A stretch of DNA of 64,000 nucleotides from an uncultured Oligoflexales bacterium (lineage in GTDB: Bacteria > Bdellovibrionota_B > Oligoflexia > Oligoflexales > JAPPIL01): positions 2,076,001 through 2,140,000 of the forward strand of contig OY282434.1 of the NCBI GenBank assembly GCA_958296095.1, read 5' to 3'. The notes beneath the pieces are model-generated. The model worked only from the letters and a program-made list of their open reading frames with translations, made no database searches and was not told the origin of the DNA. Each line of letters begins with the position of its first letter. Positions within the stretch are counted from its first letter, which is position 1. A program made the translations under genes and the position numbers. Shown here piece by piece: positions 35,742 to 44,329 of the stretch.

Positions 35742-36263
35742 GTGAAAATCAGAATCCTGATGGTTGTTGTCATCGTCTTCGCTTACCTGTATGCGGCCCC
35801 GTATATTGCCGCCAACAGAATGCTGAAGGCATTACGCCACCACGACGCGGCCGCGTTGGTCGAATACATCGATTTCGATGCGGTGCAGCAGGGTCTGCGT
35901 CGCCAGTTGCAGCATGTGCTGAAGGAGCAGGTGCCGGATTTTTGGCGCGGCTTGATTTTGGAGGCCATTAATGCAGAGCCGCGGCAGCTGAGCGTTGACG
36001 AACTGATTGCCCAAGCGGTCACGGACGAGAGCCTTACCAGCTTCTTGCAGCGCCACCAGGATCGATCACAGCTTGATGTCCCGCAGGACTTGTTCACCGA
36101 CATCTCCATGGCCTGGCGTGGCTGGGGTAAATTCGCGGTGACGATCAAGCGCAACCGTGCGGTGGACTTTATCCTTGAACGCCGTGGGTTTAGCTGGCGA
36201 CTGGTCGATGCTATCCTGCCACTGCCAGATCGCTACAAGATGATGCAGAGGTTCAAGCTCTAG
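35742..36263 (+). CDS. DUF2939-like membrane-anchored protein
   Basis: The 173-residue protein has one N-terminal membrane segment (ILMVVVIVFAYLYAAPYIAA) and the family pattern of DUF2939: APYIAANRMLKALRHHDAA, LVEYIDFDAVQQGLRRQL, then a helical stretch and a C-terminal GFSWRLVDAILPLPD. The function of the family is unknown; the bulk of the protein would be periplasmic. The start is GTG 35742. The gene converges with the Smr gene and overlaps it by four bases. Confidence 0.75.
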   Translation: MKIRILMVVVIVFAYLYAAPYIAANRMLKALRHHDAAALVEYIDFDAVQQGLRRQLQHVLKEQVPDFWRGLILEAINAEPRQLSVDELIAQAVTDESLTSFLQRHQDRSQLDVPQDLFTDISMAWRGWGKFAVTIKRNRAVDFILERRGFSWRLVDAILPLPDRYKMMQRFKL

Positions 36264-36748
36264 TCGCGTCGGCGCAGCACGACCTCGAAATGCCCTCGCA
36301 ACGGCAGGTCACCGATACGCACATCGTGGGGTGAGGACTCGATTGCGACAATCCAAGCGCGGTACTTGTCTTGCAGCCAGCTGTGCACGTCCCGCGCCAG
36401 CAGATTCTCCCCGCGCGGCTGGTGTCGCCCTTTGCCGGTGATAATTTTGATGCGCACGTTGCCAGTTTTGGAGGCGACACGCTGCAACAGTGCCGCGATT
36501 TGCTGCTGTGACTCACGCAGGGTCAGCCCGTGCAGATCGATTTGATGCATGGCTGTGCGTGGGGTGTGTTTTTGGCGCGGCGGCACGACGGTGTCATCCC
36601 CCTTGTCGATTTGCGGCGGCATGGAGTCGATGGCATCTTGCAGCATTTGGTGGGCGTTTGTCTCAATGTTGAAACGAATGCCACCCGTACGCTTCGTTGT
36701 TTTGCTAATTTTTTTGCGTGCCATTTTTCTGTCGCTGTGCAGTTGCAT
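36260..36748 (-). CDS. Stand-alone Smr-domain protein
   Basis: A basic N-terminal region (RKKISKTTKRTGG) leads to an Smr domain at about residues 65-162: MHQIDLHGLTLRESQQQI, then RIKIITGKGRHQPRG (the GKG motif) and a C-terminal GHFEVVLRRRD. Smr domains cleave nucleic acid, in MutS2 and in ribosome-rescue factors such as SmrB. The family text LDLHG is IDLHG here. ATG 36748 has GGAAG upstream and is preferred over ATG 36724. The gene overlaps the end of lipA by 44 bp. The MutS2 protein in this window lacks this domain. Confidence 0.85.
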   Translation of the reverse strand: MQLHSDRKMARKKISKTTKRTGGIRFNIETNAHQMLQDAIDSMPPQIDKGDDTVVPPRQKHTPRTAMHQIDLHGLTLRESQQQIAALLQRVASKTGNVRIKIITGKGRHQPRGENLLARDVHSWLQDKYRAWIVAIESSPHDVRIGDLPLRGHFEVVLRRRD

Positions 36749-37616
36749 AAACTTCCGCCGCCCGATAACTGCTGCGCGATAGCGGGGCCGCGACTACGGC
36801 AGCAAAACCAAGTGTCAGTGCAAATGTTCGCAGTTCTTGAAATACAGAGGGGGGTAGGTATTCTTTCACCGTCAGATGCTTGCGAGTCGGTCGCATGTAC
36901 TGTCCGATGGTAACGATGTCCACATCCTGCTCGCGCAAATCACGCAGGGTCTGCTCAACCTCGGCCCGAGCCTCACCCAGACCTAGCATTAAGGCACTCT
37001 TGCTGAGCAGGTTGTTACCGCGGCGCTTGAAATTACGCAACACCCGTAACGACGTGCGGTAGGCAGCACGGCGATCACGTACCCGTGGGGTCAGCCGCTC
37101 TACCGTCTCGACATTGTGCGCGAGCACCTCAGGCGCGGCCGCGAACAGAGTCTCTAACGATGCCAGCTCGCCTCTGAAATCAGAGGTCAGTAGTTCTAGC
37201 TTGACCTGCGGGCGCACGGCGCGCACGGCACGCACCACCGCGGCGAGATGTGCCGCACCACCATCAGGCAGGTCGTCACGATCAACCATCGTAATCACCG
37301 CGTAGTTCAAGCCCATCACCTGCACGCTGTCTGCTACCCGCTGCGGCTCGGCGGCATCGACGCGGCCCTGAGGGTTGCCAGTCTTGATGTGGCAAAAACG
37401 ACAGGCACGGGTGCAGGTGTCGCCCAGCACCATGAAGGTTGCCGTGCCCGTGTTCCAGCACTCGCCGATATTAGGACACTTCGCCTCTTGGCAGACGGTG
37501 ACCAGGTGACGTTGGGCTAAGTTTTTTTTGATTTGAAAGTAAGTCTGACCTTGCGGCAGCATGGTCTTCAACCACGGGGGCTTGCGCTCTTGTCCGAGTT
37601 TGTGGGCCGAGTGCAT
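36705..37616 (-). CDS. lipA: Lipoyl synthase
   Basis: Two iron-sulfur motifs are present: CQEAKCPNIGEC (C-x4-C-x5-C, auxiliary cluster, about residue 45) and CTRACRFC (C-x3-C-x2-C, radical SAM, about residue 70). Further family text: VITMVDRDDLPDGGA, HNVETVERLTPRVRD, KSALMLGLGEARAEV and IGQYMRPTRKHLTVKEYLPP, plus the C-terminal RSSY. The enzyme inserts two sulfurs into octanoyl groups on lipoyl domains. GGAGGTTGCC precedes ATG 37616. No lipB is adjacent. Confidence 0.95.
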   Translation of the reverse strand: MHSAHKLGQERKPPWLKTMLPQGQTYFQIKKNLAQRHLVTVCQEAKCPNIGECWNTGTATFMVLGDTCTRACRFCHIKTGNPQGRVDAAEPQRVADSVQVMGLNYAVITMVDRDDLPDGGAAHLAAVVRAVRAVRPQVKLELLTSDFRGELASLETLFAAAPEVLAHNVETVERLTPRVRDRRAAYRTSLRVLRNFKRRGNNLLSKSALMLGLGEARAEVEQTLRDLREQDVDIVTIGQYMRPTRKHLTVKEYLPPSVFQELRTFALTLGFAAVVAAPLSRSSYRAAEVYATAQRQKNGTQKN

Positions 37617-37694
37617 GGCAACCTCCTCCGTTCTTAATTGTAGCCTTTGTTGGGCACTGCGAACATCCTTATCTATCCTCGGTGCACGAAAAAA

Positions 37695-38663
37695 TTACGC
37701 CACCGGGCGAGAAGAGCTAGACCTCAGCCTCGTGTCCACAAAACCTCGGTAGATGTCCTGCCCGTCTTGGCGGTCTTCTTTCTCTACCTCAACCAGCCCT
37801 GATTGCACGAGATACTTTAGCACCGCTTGCCGCGGGTAGCGAACGCGGAAAGCCTCGAGAATCAAGTAGCAATCATACAGCATTTGATGAGCACTGCCAT
37901 AGCGTTTGGGAATTTCAAAACTAAGTGCCTTCTTGAGCATTTTAGTCAACAGCTGCCGCATTTTGTCGTCGGAGCAGGGAATGTCAAAAGTTATGCGTTT
38001 CATCAGCGAAGACAAGAGGTTGCGATCCTTGCCCGCGGTTACGGCACGTTGCCCGTTAATCAGTTCGTAGAGAATCAGGCCGACGCAGTAGGTGTCGGAA
38101 GCGTAGCCGAGCGCGCTGCTGTTGATGTGCTCGGGCGAGTAGTAGCCTGGTGTGCCGATCAAGTAGTTTTTGTGGTCTTCATACTTGCTGGATAAGCCGA
38201 AATCGGTCAGCACGATACGTCCTGAGCGTTCCACCAAAAAATTGCCCGCGGAAAGGTCGTAGTGCATAAAATCACGCACGTGCAGGTGATCAAGCCCCTG
38301 CAAAATCTGAAACACGATGGCAACTGCCACTAGGGGCGGCACTTCGCGGCTACGTTTGATAAATTCCGACCCCGACCAGCCATCGATGAATTCGGTGGCG
38401 ATGTAGCAGCGCGGTGGCTTGAAGCAGCTGTCATGATAGTGCACGATGTTACGATGTTGTAAGCTGGAGTGGACAATTATTTCCTGATGAAATTTGCCGA
38501 TGAATTTCCTGTTGCAGTGTAGACTGTCACGGATAACTTTCAGCGCTACGGTAACATGGTCGCGCAGATGCACCGCCTTGAACACCTGTCCCAGCCCGCC
38601 AGCTCCGATCTCGGAGATAATGCGATAGTCACCGATTACCGTTCCTGTTTTCAGCGAACGCAT
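37695..38663 (-). CDS. Eukaryote-like Ser/Thr protein kinase with a non-RD catalytic loop
   Basis: Glycine loop IGAGGLGQVFKA, Lys in ALKVIRD, catalytic loop HYDLSAGNFLV, LTDFGLSS, and activation/APE region GTPGYYSPEHI are all visible in a 322-residue protein with no membrane segment. In the canonical loop HRDLKPxN, the Arg and Lys are replaced (HYDLSAGN), while the catalytic Asp and Asn are kept, so activity is possible but regulation differs. About 50 residues follow the kinase domain, with a basic, Ser-rich end. No phosphatase is adjacent; the PP2C at 17.5 kb is predicted to be outside the cytoplasm. Confidence 0.85.
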   Translation of the reverse strand: MRSLKTGTVIGDYRIISEIGAGGLGQVFKAVHLRDHVTVALKVIRDSLHCNRKFIGKFHQEIIVHSSLQHRNIVHYHDSCFKPPRCYIATEFIDGWSGSEFIKRSREVPPLVAVAIVFQILQGLDHLHVRDFMHYDLSAGNFLVERSGRIVLTDFGLSSKYEDHKNYLIGTPGYYSPEHINSSALGYASDTYCVGLILYELINGQRAVTAGKDRNLLSSLMKRITFDIPCSDDKMRQLLTKMLKKALSFEIPKRYGSAHQMLYDCYLILEAFRVRYPRQAVLKYLVQSGLVEVEKEDRQDGQDIYRGFVDTRLRSSSSRPVA

Positions 38664-38700
38664 GCTGCCCCAGCCTCGTCTCTCATCATGGCACAGGTAT

Positions 38701-39510
38701 CTATCGGTTAGCTTGAGAAAATCTGTGAGCGCGGCGGTCGAGAAATTCCTTCAGCGTGCGAGGAGTGTCGGTGATAAGGCCATCGACACCTGCCTGTAGT
38801 AAATTTTCCCACTGCTGGGGGTTGTTGACGGTATAGGCTACGACACGTTTGCCCAGCCGTTGCAACACTGCGACACGGCGGGAAGTAATCCACTGCGCAG
38901 GCGCGGCGACGATATTTGCCATGAGCGGTATCTTGTGCCAGGCGGCGCTGTGTTTGAACAGACCAGAGATGCGAAGATCTGCCGATTGCAGGTTAACGCG
39001 GTGACTCAGGCCACTCTCCCGCACGATAGTCAGCACCTTGCGCACAAAGCGGCGGGTTTTGCGGAGACCGACGCTCTTTAGCTCCAGCATCAGGTTGATC
39101 TGCGTGTCCTGTAGTGCGATGAGGGCGAGCGCTTCCCGCAGAGTAAGAAGGTTGTGCGTTACCGCTATCTGATCAGGAAACTGCTGGTTGATGCCGATGC
39201 CACAGCGCAGTGCTTTCAGCCGTGCCAGTGGCAGGTCGGCAATCGCTAACCCTGCTGGCGGAGTTCCACCGTCACGCCAGGCACACAGCTGCGGGTTGAT
39301 TTCAGGGTCATGATGCACGACTGGCACATCATCGGCAGTGAGACGTAGATCCAGCTCGACGAAATCGATGCCGAGCGCGATGCTATACTGGATTGCCGCA
39401 GGGCTGGCTTGGGAGAAGTGTCCCATACCGGCGCGGTGACTAACGATGAGTGGTGTAGCAGCGCGCAGCTCGCCGCACAAGAAGCACAGCAGCAGCAGCC
39501 TGCGATCCAT
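38701..39510 (-). CDS. Glycerophosphodiester phosphodiesterase
   Basis: ATG 39510 with GAGGATGGC upstream begins a signal peptide (RRLLLLCFLCGELRAA). The GDPD barrel follows: LIVSHRAGMGHFSQASPAAI (catalytic His and Arg), GIDFVELDLRLTADDVPVVHHD (E-x-D metal site and second His), NLMLELKS, and VDGLITDTPRTLKEFL at the end. These enzymes release glycerol phosphate from deacylated phospholipids in the periplasm. The frame upstream to 39780 has no start signal. Length (270) is typical. Confidence 0.88.
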   Translation of the reverse strand: MDRRLLLLCFLCGELRAATPLIVSHRAGMGHFSQASPAAIQYSIALGIDFVELDLRLTADDVPVVHHDPEINPQLCAWRDGGTPPAGLAIADLPLARLKALRCGIGINQQFPDQIAVTHNLLTLREALALIALQDTQINLMLELKSVGLRKTRRFVRKVLTIVRESGLSHRVNLQSADLRISGLFKHSAAWHKIPLMANIVAAPAQWITSRRVAVLQRLGKRVVAYTVNNPQQWENLLQAGVDGLITDTPRTLKEFLDRRAHRFSQANR

Positions 39511-39627
39511 AAAGCCATCCTCGTTGCGCACTAGCAGATAATAGAGTATCGTCGCGCCGCGGTGTCCCGCGAGCAAGTAAATTTTGCTTGGTAGCATATA
39601 AAAAACGCGGCCTAAGGCGCTGAAATC

Positions 39628-40806
39628 GTGCAGCAATCGTTCAAACTTATCGCCACCTGTCCTGATGAAAGCAGATCGCTGCTGATGGAAGAGTTGCGCC
39701 AGATCGGGGCGACGGGCATCATGGCGGATTTTCGTTCCGTCTACTTCAGTGCGGACGTGTCCATCTATTACGAGGTGCATTTGCGGTTACGCACTGCCAG
39801 CAGTCTCTTCCGTGTCATCAAGACGGTGCGTGCGCCGACGGAAGAAATGCTGGGTAATCAAAGCGCGCGCGTCGCTTGGCCCTGCTTGTTCGACAGCGGC
39901 TGCTCGTTCCGTGTCGATGGCATCGATGCTGATCGTAGTGGGCAAGGCATGTCCAGCACCGTAATCAGCAAGAAGATCAAAGAAGGTATCTTTCACAGTT
40001 TTCGCAAAAAAAGCCCCGCCGTACCTCCTGTCGCACTGAAAAAACCGCAGGTGCTCGTCGTCGGCTACAACCAACGTTACAAGTGCACTATCAGTGTTGA
40101 TACAGCTGGGCAGAGTTTGCATCGGCGCGGTTATCGCCGCGCAGGCACACACCCCGCACCGCTGAAGGAAACGCTAGCCGCGGCGGTGTTGCAACAGATC
40201 GGCTACTGCGGGCGCAAGCCGCTGCTCGATGTCATGTGTGGGAGTGGCACAATCGCCATCGAAGCGGCGATGATTGCGTTACGTCAAGCCCCGCTGTTGC
40301 AACGTCCTGCAGGAGTGTTTGGCTTCGAGCGGCTGCTGGATTTCGATGCCAAACTTTGGCATGCGACACGAGCACGCTTGCAACGGGAAGCGCACACCAA
40401 ACTTGCCGCACCTATCTTCGCTTCGGACATTGAAGACGACTACGTGCAGTTGGCAAAAGCGAATGCCAAGCAAGCCTGTGTGGGAGAGTTTATTGAATTT
40501 TCCACCCGTGCCTTCGCAGAGGTGAACGTTGACTGTGCACCGGGCACAATCATCGCTAATCTCCCCTATGGCGACCGCATGGGTTCTGCTGGCAGCCTGA
40601 CGGAGTTGTATAGTAAAACGGGTGATCGCCTGAAACAAAACTTCTCTGGTTGGGAAGCCGTGCTGATTACCGCAGCCTACAGCCCGTGGCGTAGCATCGG
40701 CTTGCAGCCGCGCAAAAAATTTAAATTCTTCAACGGCAAGATAGAAATTCTGGCGCTGGTCTTCGAGCTCTACGCGGGCAGTCGCCGCAGGATTATTCGC
40801 AGCTGA
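39628..40806 (+). CDS. THUMP-domain SAM-dependent RNA methyltransferase (RlmL N-terminal / TrmN type)
   Basis: Residues ~1-160 look like a ferredoxin-like plus THUMP RNA-binding part, followed by TAGQSLHRRGYRRAGTHPAPLKETLAAA, a family hallmark. The Rossmann methyltransferase has motif I LLDVMCGSGTIAIEAAMIA, ASDIEDDYVQLAKANAK and motif IV IIANLPYGDRMG (N-x-P-Y). Such enzymes make N2-methylguanosine in 23S rRNA (RlmL) or tRNA (TrmN). At 392 residues it lacks the second methyltransferase of E. coli RlmL (RlmK part). It starts at GTG 39628. Confidence 0.88.
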   Translation: MQQSFKLIATCPDESRSLLMEELRQIGATGIMADFRSVYFSADVSIYYEVHLRLRTASSLFRVIKTVRAPTEEMLGNQSARVAWPCLFDSGCSFRVDGIDADRSGQGMSSTVISKKIKEGIFHSFRKKSPAVPPVALKKPQVLVVGYNQRYKCTISVDTAGQSLHRRGYRRAGTHPAPLKETLAAAVLQQIGYCGRKPLLDVMCGSGTIAIEAAMIALRQAPLLQRPAGVFGFERLLDFDAKLWHATRARLQREAHTKLAAPIFASDIEDDYVQLAKANAKQACVGEFIEFSTRAFAEVNVDCAPGTIIANLPYGDRMGSAGSLTELYSKTGDRLKQNFSGWEAVLITAAYSPWRSIGLQPRKKFKFFNGKIEILALVFELYAGSRRRIIRS

Positions 40807-40835
40807 GACTGCAAAATCCTGATACCGCGCTACTC

Positions 40836-42257
40836 CTAGCTACGGATGGCATCGATGGCAATTAGCTCAGCCAGTTCCGCGTTGCTGATCAGATGTTGCT
40901 CGACCAGCAGGCGCAGGCGACGGGAGGCCGTACTGGGGGGAATGTTGAAGTTGCTGGCGAACTCCCGCACTCCACAGCGGCCGCGGTGGCGAAAATTTTC
41001 CTTGACACATTCCAGTAGTAGCAGGTGGTTTAGCATCTCGTAGGTAACGTTGAAGCGGCCATGGAAGGCGTTGCGCAGTTCGATGCCCAGTTCTTGGTCG
41101 AGAGTTTCCTCCTGCGATGCTTGCTGCTGTTCCCAGATGCGGGGAGGAATAGCGGCGGGGGTGAGCAGGCCGTCCTGATGATAGGCGGTCATCGAGCGCA
41201 AGCAGTTGCGCAATTGCCGCACGTTGCCCTCGCTCCAGCTACAGCTAGTTAGCACTTGCAATGCTTCGGGGGCGATGTGCCAAGGGCCGCCCGGCATCGT
41301 CTTGAGAAAATGGCTTACCAACGGCTGAATTTCAGCACTGCGCGCGCGCAGCGGCGGTAGTCTTATCTCCATCTCGCACAGGCGCTGCCAGAGATCGAGA
41401 CGGAACTTGCCTTCGTTCACTAAACTATCGATCGGCACGTTGCTAGCGGAGATAATGCCAATATCCACCCGCCGCGGTTGGGTGTCTCCCACCCGCACCA
41501 CCTCATGATTTTCCAGCACTCGCAACAGGGCAGACTGTGTGTTGAGGTCGAGGCTGGAAACTTCGTCAAGGAACAGCCAGCCACCGTTCGCCTGCTCAAC
41601 GTAGCCACGGCGATCCTGCACTGCACCAGTGAAGGCCCCCTTACGATGCCCGAACAACTCACTGCCGATCAACGCGGGGCAGACACCTCCACAGTTGATC
41701 GTCACTAGCGGTCGCGGGGCGATGATGTCACGCACAATGTTAGCAACAACCTCTTTGCCCGTGCCAGACTCACCGCAGACATGCACGGATGCAACTGCGG
41801 AGTTGAGCACTTTCAGCAGTTGTGCGGCGATCGTCTGCATCGTTGTCCCAACCACGTCCGGAAAACTGCGGCCCGCGACGGCGCGGCGACAGAGCCACGC
41901 ATGTACCAGACGCGCCCCAATTTCATCGGCAACACAGCTGCGGGAGAGAAAGTCATCCGCCCCGCTTCTCAAACAGGAGGTGATCAACTGGTGGTCATCG
42001 TGACCGGAGCGTACGATGAGCACCACCTGCTGATAATCACGTTTGATGTCACGAAGGAGTTGTGAGGGCACGCCGCCAGCAATATCCAGCAGGATCAGAT
42101 CGGAGACGGCAGTGCGCAGAGAACGCTGCAACCAACCCGCATCTGCGCCGCTGCGGACGAGAAAGCGGTAGCCCATCGCACCACTTTGCAGGGCCGCGGC
42201 AACGCCTGCTTGATCCTCGGCAGTCTTAGTAAGATGCAAAAGGGACAGCGCGCGCAC
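40836..42257 (-). CDS. Sigma-54-dependent transcription activator with a MarR/winged-helix-like C-terminus
   Basis: Residues ~1-125 resemble a response-regulator receiver (LILLDIAGG, VVLIVRSG), with the usual Lys near residue 115 apparently replaced (DDFLSRS). The AAA+ domain has Walker A HVCGESGTGKEVVANIV, the sigma-54 contact loop KGAFTGAV and Walker B GGWLFLDEV. The C-terminal ~90 residues look like a winged helix (VREFASNFNIPPSTASRRLRLLVEQHL) rather than the usual Fis-type helix-turn-helix. It should drive transcription from -24/-12 promoters with RNA polymerase sigma-54. No histidine kinase gene is adjacent. It starts at GTG 42257. Confidence 0.85.
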   Translation of the reverse strand: MRALSLLHLTKTAEDQAGVAAALQSGAMGYRFLVRSGADAGWLQRSLRTAVSDLILLDIAGGVPSQLLRDIKRDYQQVVLIVRSGHDDHQLITSCLRSGADDFLSRSCVADEIGARLVHAWLCRRAVAGRSFPDVVGTTMQTIAAQLLKVLNSAVASVHVCGESGTGKEVVANIVRDIIAPRPLVTINCGGVCPALIGSELFGHRKGAFTGAVQDRRGYVEQANGGWLFLDEVSSLDLNTQSALLRVLENHEVVRVGDTQPRRVDIGIISASNVPIDSLVNEGKFRLDLWQRLCEMEIRLPPLRARSAEIQPLVSHFLKTMPGGPWHIAPEALQVLTSCSWSEGNVRQLRNCLRSMTAYHQDGLLTPAAIPPRIWEQQQASQEETLDQELGIELRNAFHGRFNVTYEMLNHLLLLECVKENFRHRGRCGVREFASNFNIPPSTASRRLRLLVEQHLISNAELAELIAIDAIRS

Positions 42258-42341
42258 AGTTCAACACCAACAAGGGAGGGGCAGACTAACCGACTTTCGT
42301 CTGCAAGCGCAACCGGAATACAGGCGGCGCGGACCGTCATA

Positions 42342-43598
42342 CTACCAGTGTGGGTAAAGCGGAAAACGTTGGGCCAGGGCGAGCACTTCTTGCCGCAACT
42401 CGTCAAGGTATTGGGCATTGTTGTGGTTTTCATGCGTGCGGACGAGAAAGGCAGCGATGCTTCCCATTGCGGCTATGCCCATGCCGCGGCTAGTGACGGC
42501 GGCGGTGCCGATGCGCAGGCCACTGGTCACAAAGGGGCTACGTTGATCACCAGGAATCATGTTCTTGTTGGCGGTAATGGCAACCCTCTCCAGCGTCTGC
42601 TCAAAGTCTTTGCCCGACAGCTTGCCGTGGCGCAGATCGATGAGCAGTAGGTGGTTATCCGTGCCGCCCGTTACCAACTGCATCCCTTGTGCCACGAGAA
42701 CTGCGGCGAGGGCACGGCAATTATTGACCACCGCCTGCTGATAGGTGCGAAACGCGGCCTCGCTTGCCTCCTTGAAACACAGTGCCTTCGCGGCGATGAC
42801 GTGTTGCAAGGGACCGCCTTGGGTGCCGGGAAACACGGCACGATTGAGGGCGGGGGTAAGTTCAACATCGTCCCACAGGATAAGGCCACCGCGGGGGCCG
42901 CGCAAAGTCTTGTGGGTCGTGGTAGTGACGGCATCTGCCCACGGCAAGGGGCTGGCATGCAGATCGGCAGCAACCAGACCAGCGATGTGGGCCATATCGA
43001 CCAGCAGACGGGCGTTGACCTCTCTGCTGATACTATGGAACGCTTCGAAATCGATGTGCCGCGGGTAGGAGCTCGCCCCCGCGATAATTACCTTCGGCTT
43101 GAGTGCACGGGCCTGTGCAGCCACAAGATCGTAATCGATACGTCCCGTCTCTTTGCACACGCCGTAGAAGTGGGCACGGTAGAGTTTGCCAGAAAAATTC
43201 ACGGGCGAGCCGTGGGTTAGATGTCCACCCTGTGCGAGATCAAGACCGAGGATAGTATCGCCGGGTGCGGCCAACGCCATCAATGCCGCACTGTTCGCCT
43301 GTGCCCCAGAATGTGGTTGCACGTTAGCAAATTCGGCCTTGAAGAGCCTTTTGGCACGAGCGATGGCGAGGCGCTCCAGTTCGTCGGTAACAGCACAACC
43401 ACCGTAGTAGCGCTTACTCGGCAGTCCTTCGGCATACTTGTTGGTGAAGGGATTAGCGACGCATGCCAACAGTTGTGGCGAGACGAAGTTCTCCGATGCG
43501 ATTAGTTCCAACCCTTCCCGCTGGCGCAGCAACTCGCGTTCGCACAGCTGAAAGAGTTCGTTGTCGTGTTCCTGCAGCGGCAGCCAAGGCTTGTTCAC
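42342..43598 (-). CDS. glyA: Serine hydroxymethyltransferase
   Basis: RQREGLELIASENFVSPQLL, NKYAEGLPSKRYYGGC, HSGAQANSAALMALAAPGD and the PLP-Lys segment VTTTTHKTLRGPRGGLI identify SHMT. It interconverts serine and glycine with tetrahydrofolate, supplying one-carbon units. The length (418) is standard. The start is a GTG that overlaps the rpiB stop by four bases (GTGA), so it is the last gene of an acpP-rpiB-glyA operon, an order that resembles fatty-acid operons of some Gram-negative lineages. Confidence 0.95.
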   Translation of the reverse strand: MNKPWLPLQEHDNELFQLCERELLRQREGLELIASENFVSPQLLACVANPFTNKYAEGLPSKRYYGGCAVTDELERLAIARAKRLFKAEFANVQPHSGAQANSAALMALAAPGDTILGLDLAQGGHLTHGSPVNFSGKLYRAHFYGVCKETGRIDYDLVAAQARALKPKVIIAGASSYPRHIDFEAFHSISREVNARLLVDMAHIAGLVAADLHASPLPWADAVTTTTHKTLRGPRGGLILWDDVELTPALNRAVFPGTQGGPLQHVIAAKALCFKEASEAAFRTYQQAVVNNCRALAAVLVAQGMQLVTGGTDNHLLLIDLRHGKLSGKDFEQTLERVAITANKNMIPGDQRSPFVTSGLRIGTAAVTSRGMGIAAMGSIAAFLVRTHENHNNAQYLDELRQEVLALAQRFPLYPHW

Positions 43599-44023
43599 GC
43601 AAATACCGTCTTGTCGACGCGCCGACGATGATGCACCTCGCCACTAAAGTCGGTATCGAGCCACAGTTGTGTCCACTCGACTGCCTGCTTGTGGTCGAGC
43701 AGACGTGCACCGAGACAGATGATGTTGGCATCGTTGTGTGCGCGTGACAACAGGCAACTCTGTTCGCTCCAGATGGCAGCGGCCCTGACGCGCATGAACC
43801 TATTGGCAACGATGGCCATGCCGATACCTGTGCCACAGATGGCGATGCCACGATCGAGTTCGCCGCAATCGACCGCGTGCGCCAGCGGACGGGCATAGTC
43901 GGGGTAGTCCACCGTACCCGCGTCGGCCTGCACACCGTAGTCCCGCGGGGCCGGGTCAAGTGCACCGACGAGCACGCGCTTCAGCTCGCACCCAGCATGG
44001 TCAGATGCAATGCCAATCTTCAT
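43595..44023 (-). CDS. rpiB: Ribose-5-phosphate isomerase B
   Basis: KIGIASDHAGCELKRVL at the N-terminus, YGVQADAGTVDYPDYA, and GIAICGTGIGMAIVANRF (active-site Cys and the G-T-G-I-G loop) are RpiB/LacAB hallmarks. HNDANIICLGARL follows. It interconverts ribose 5-phosphate and ribulose 5-phosphate in the pentose phosphate pathway. It lies eight bases after acpP and overlaps glyA by four. 142 residues is normal. Confidence 0.93.
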   Translation of the reverse strand: MKIGIASDHAGCELKRVLVGALDPAPRDYGVQADAGTVDYPDYARPLAHAVDCGELDRGIAICGTGIGMAIVANRFMRVRAAAIWSEQSCLLSRAHNDANIICLGARLLDHKQAVEWTQLWLDTDFSGEVHHRRRVDKTVFA

Positions 44024-44031
44024 GGCGTGGC

Positions 44032-44274
44032 TTACCCTTTCTTTGGACTTATCTTGCGAATGAACGAAACTGCATCATCGACAGTGCGGATATTCTCGGC
44101 CTCTTCGTCAGGGATGTCGATCTCGAACGCCTCCTCCATCGCCATCACCAGCTCGACGATGTCGAGGGAATCAGCACCCAAATCCTCGATAAATCTAGCT
44201 TTGCCGACTACCGCGGACTCCTCGACACCGAGCTGGCTGACTATTATCTGCTTGACCTTGTCCTCGACCACCAT
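44032..44274 (-). CDS. acpP: Acyl carrier protein
   Basis: The 80-residue acidic protein has the phosphopantetheine site [20 protein letters not shown] (Ser of DSL, about residue 38). [21 protein letters not shown] precedes it and a fourth helix ([14 protein letters not shown]) follows. It carries growing acyl chains in fatty acid and lipid A synthesis. A strong TGAGGAGGTTAA ribosome binding site precedes ATG 44274. The lpxH-like gene is divergent, 55 bp away. Confidence 0.95.
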   Translation of the reverse strand: MVVEDKVKQIIVSQLGVEESAVVGKARFIEDLGADSLDIVELVMAMEEAFEIDIPDEEAENIRTVDDAVSFIRKISPKKG

Positions 44275-44329
44275 TTTGCTTTAACCTCCTCAGGTTTCCT
44301 GATGCTTACCGACGAGGTAGGAAACCAAA

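Noticed and set aside
38701-39780. Longer start for the glycerophosphodiesterase
   Set aside because: The extra 90 residues precede the signal peptide and have no homology; ATG 39510 has a ribosome binding site.
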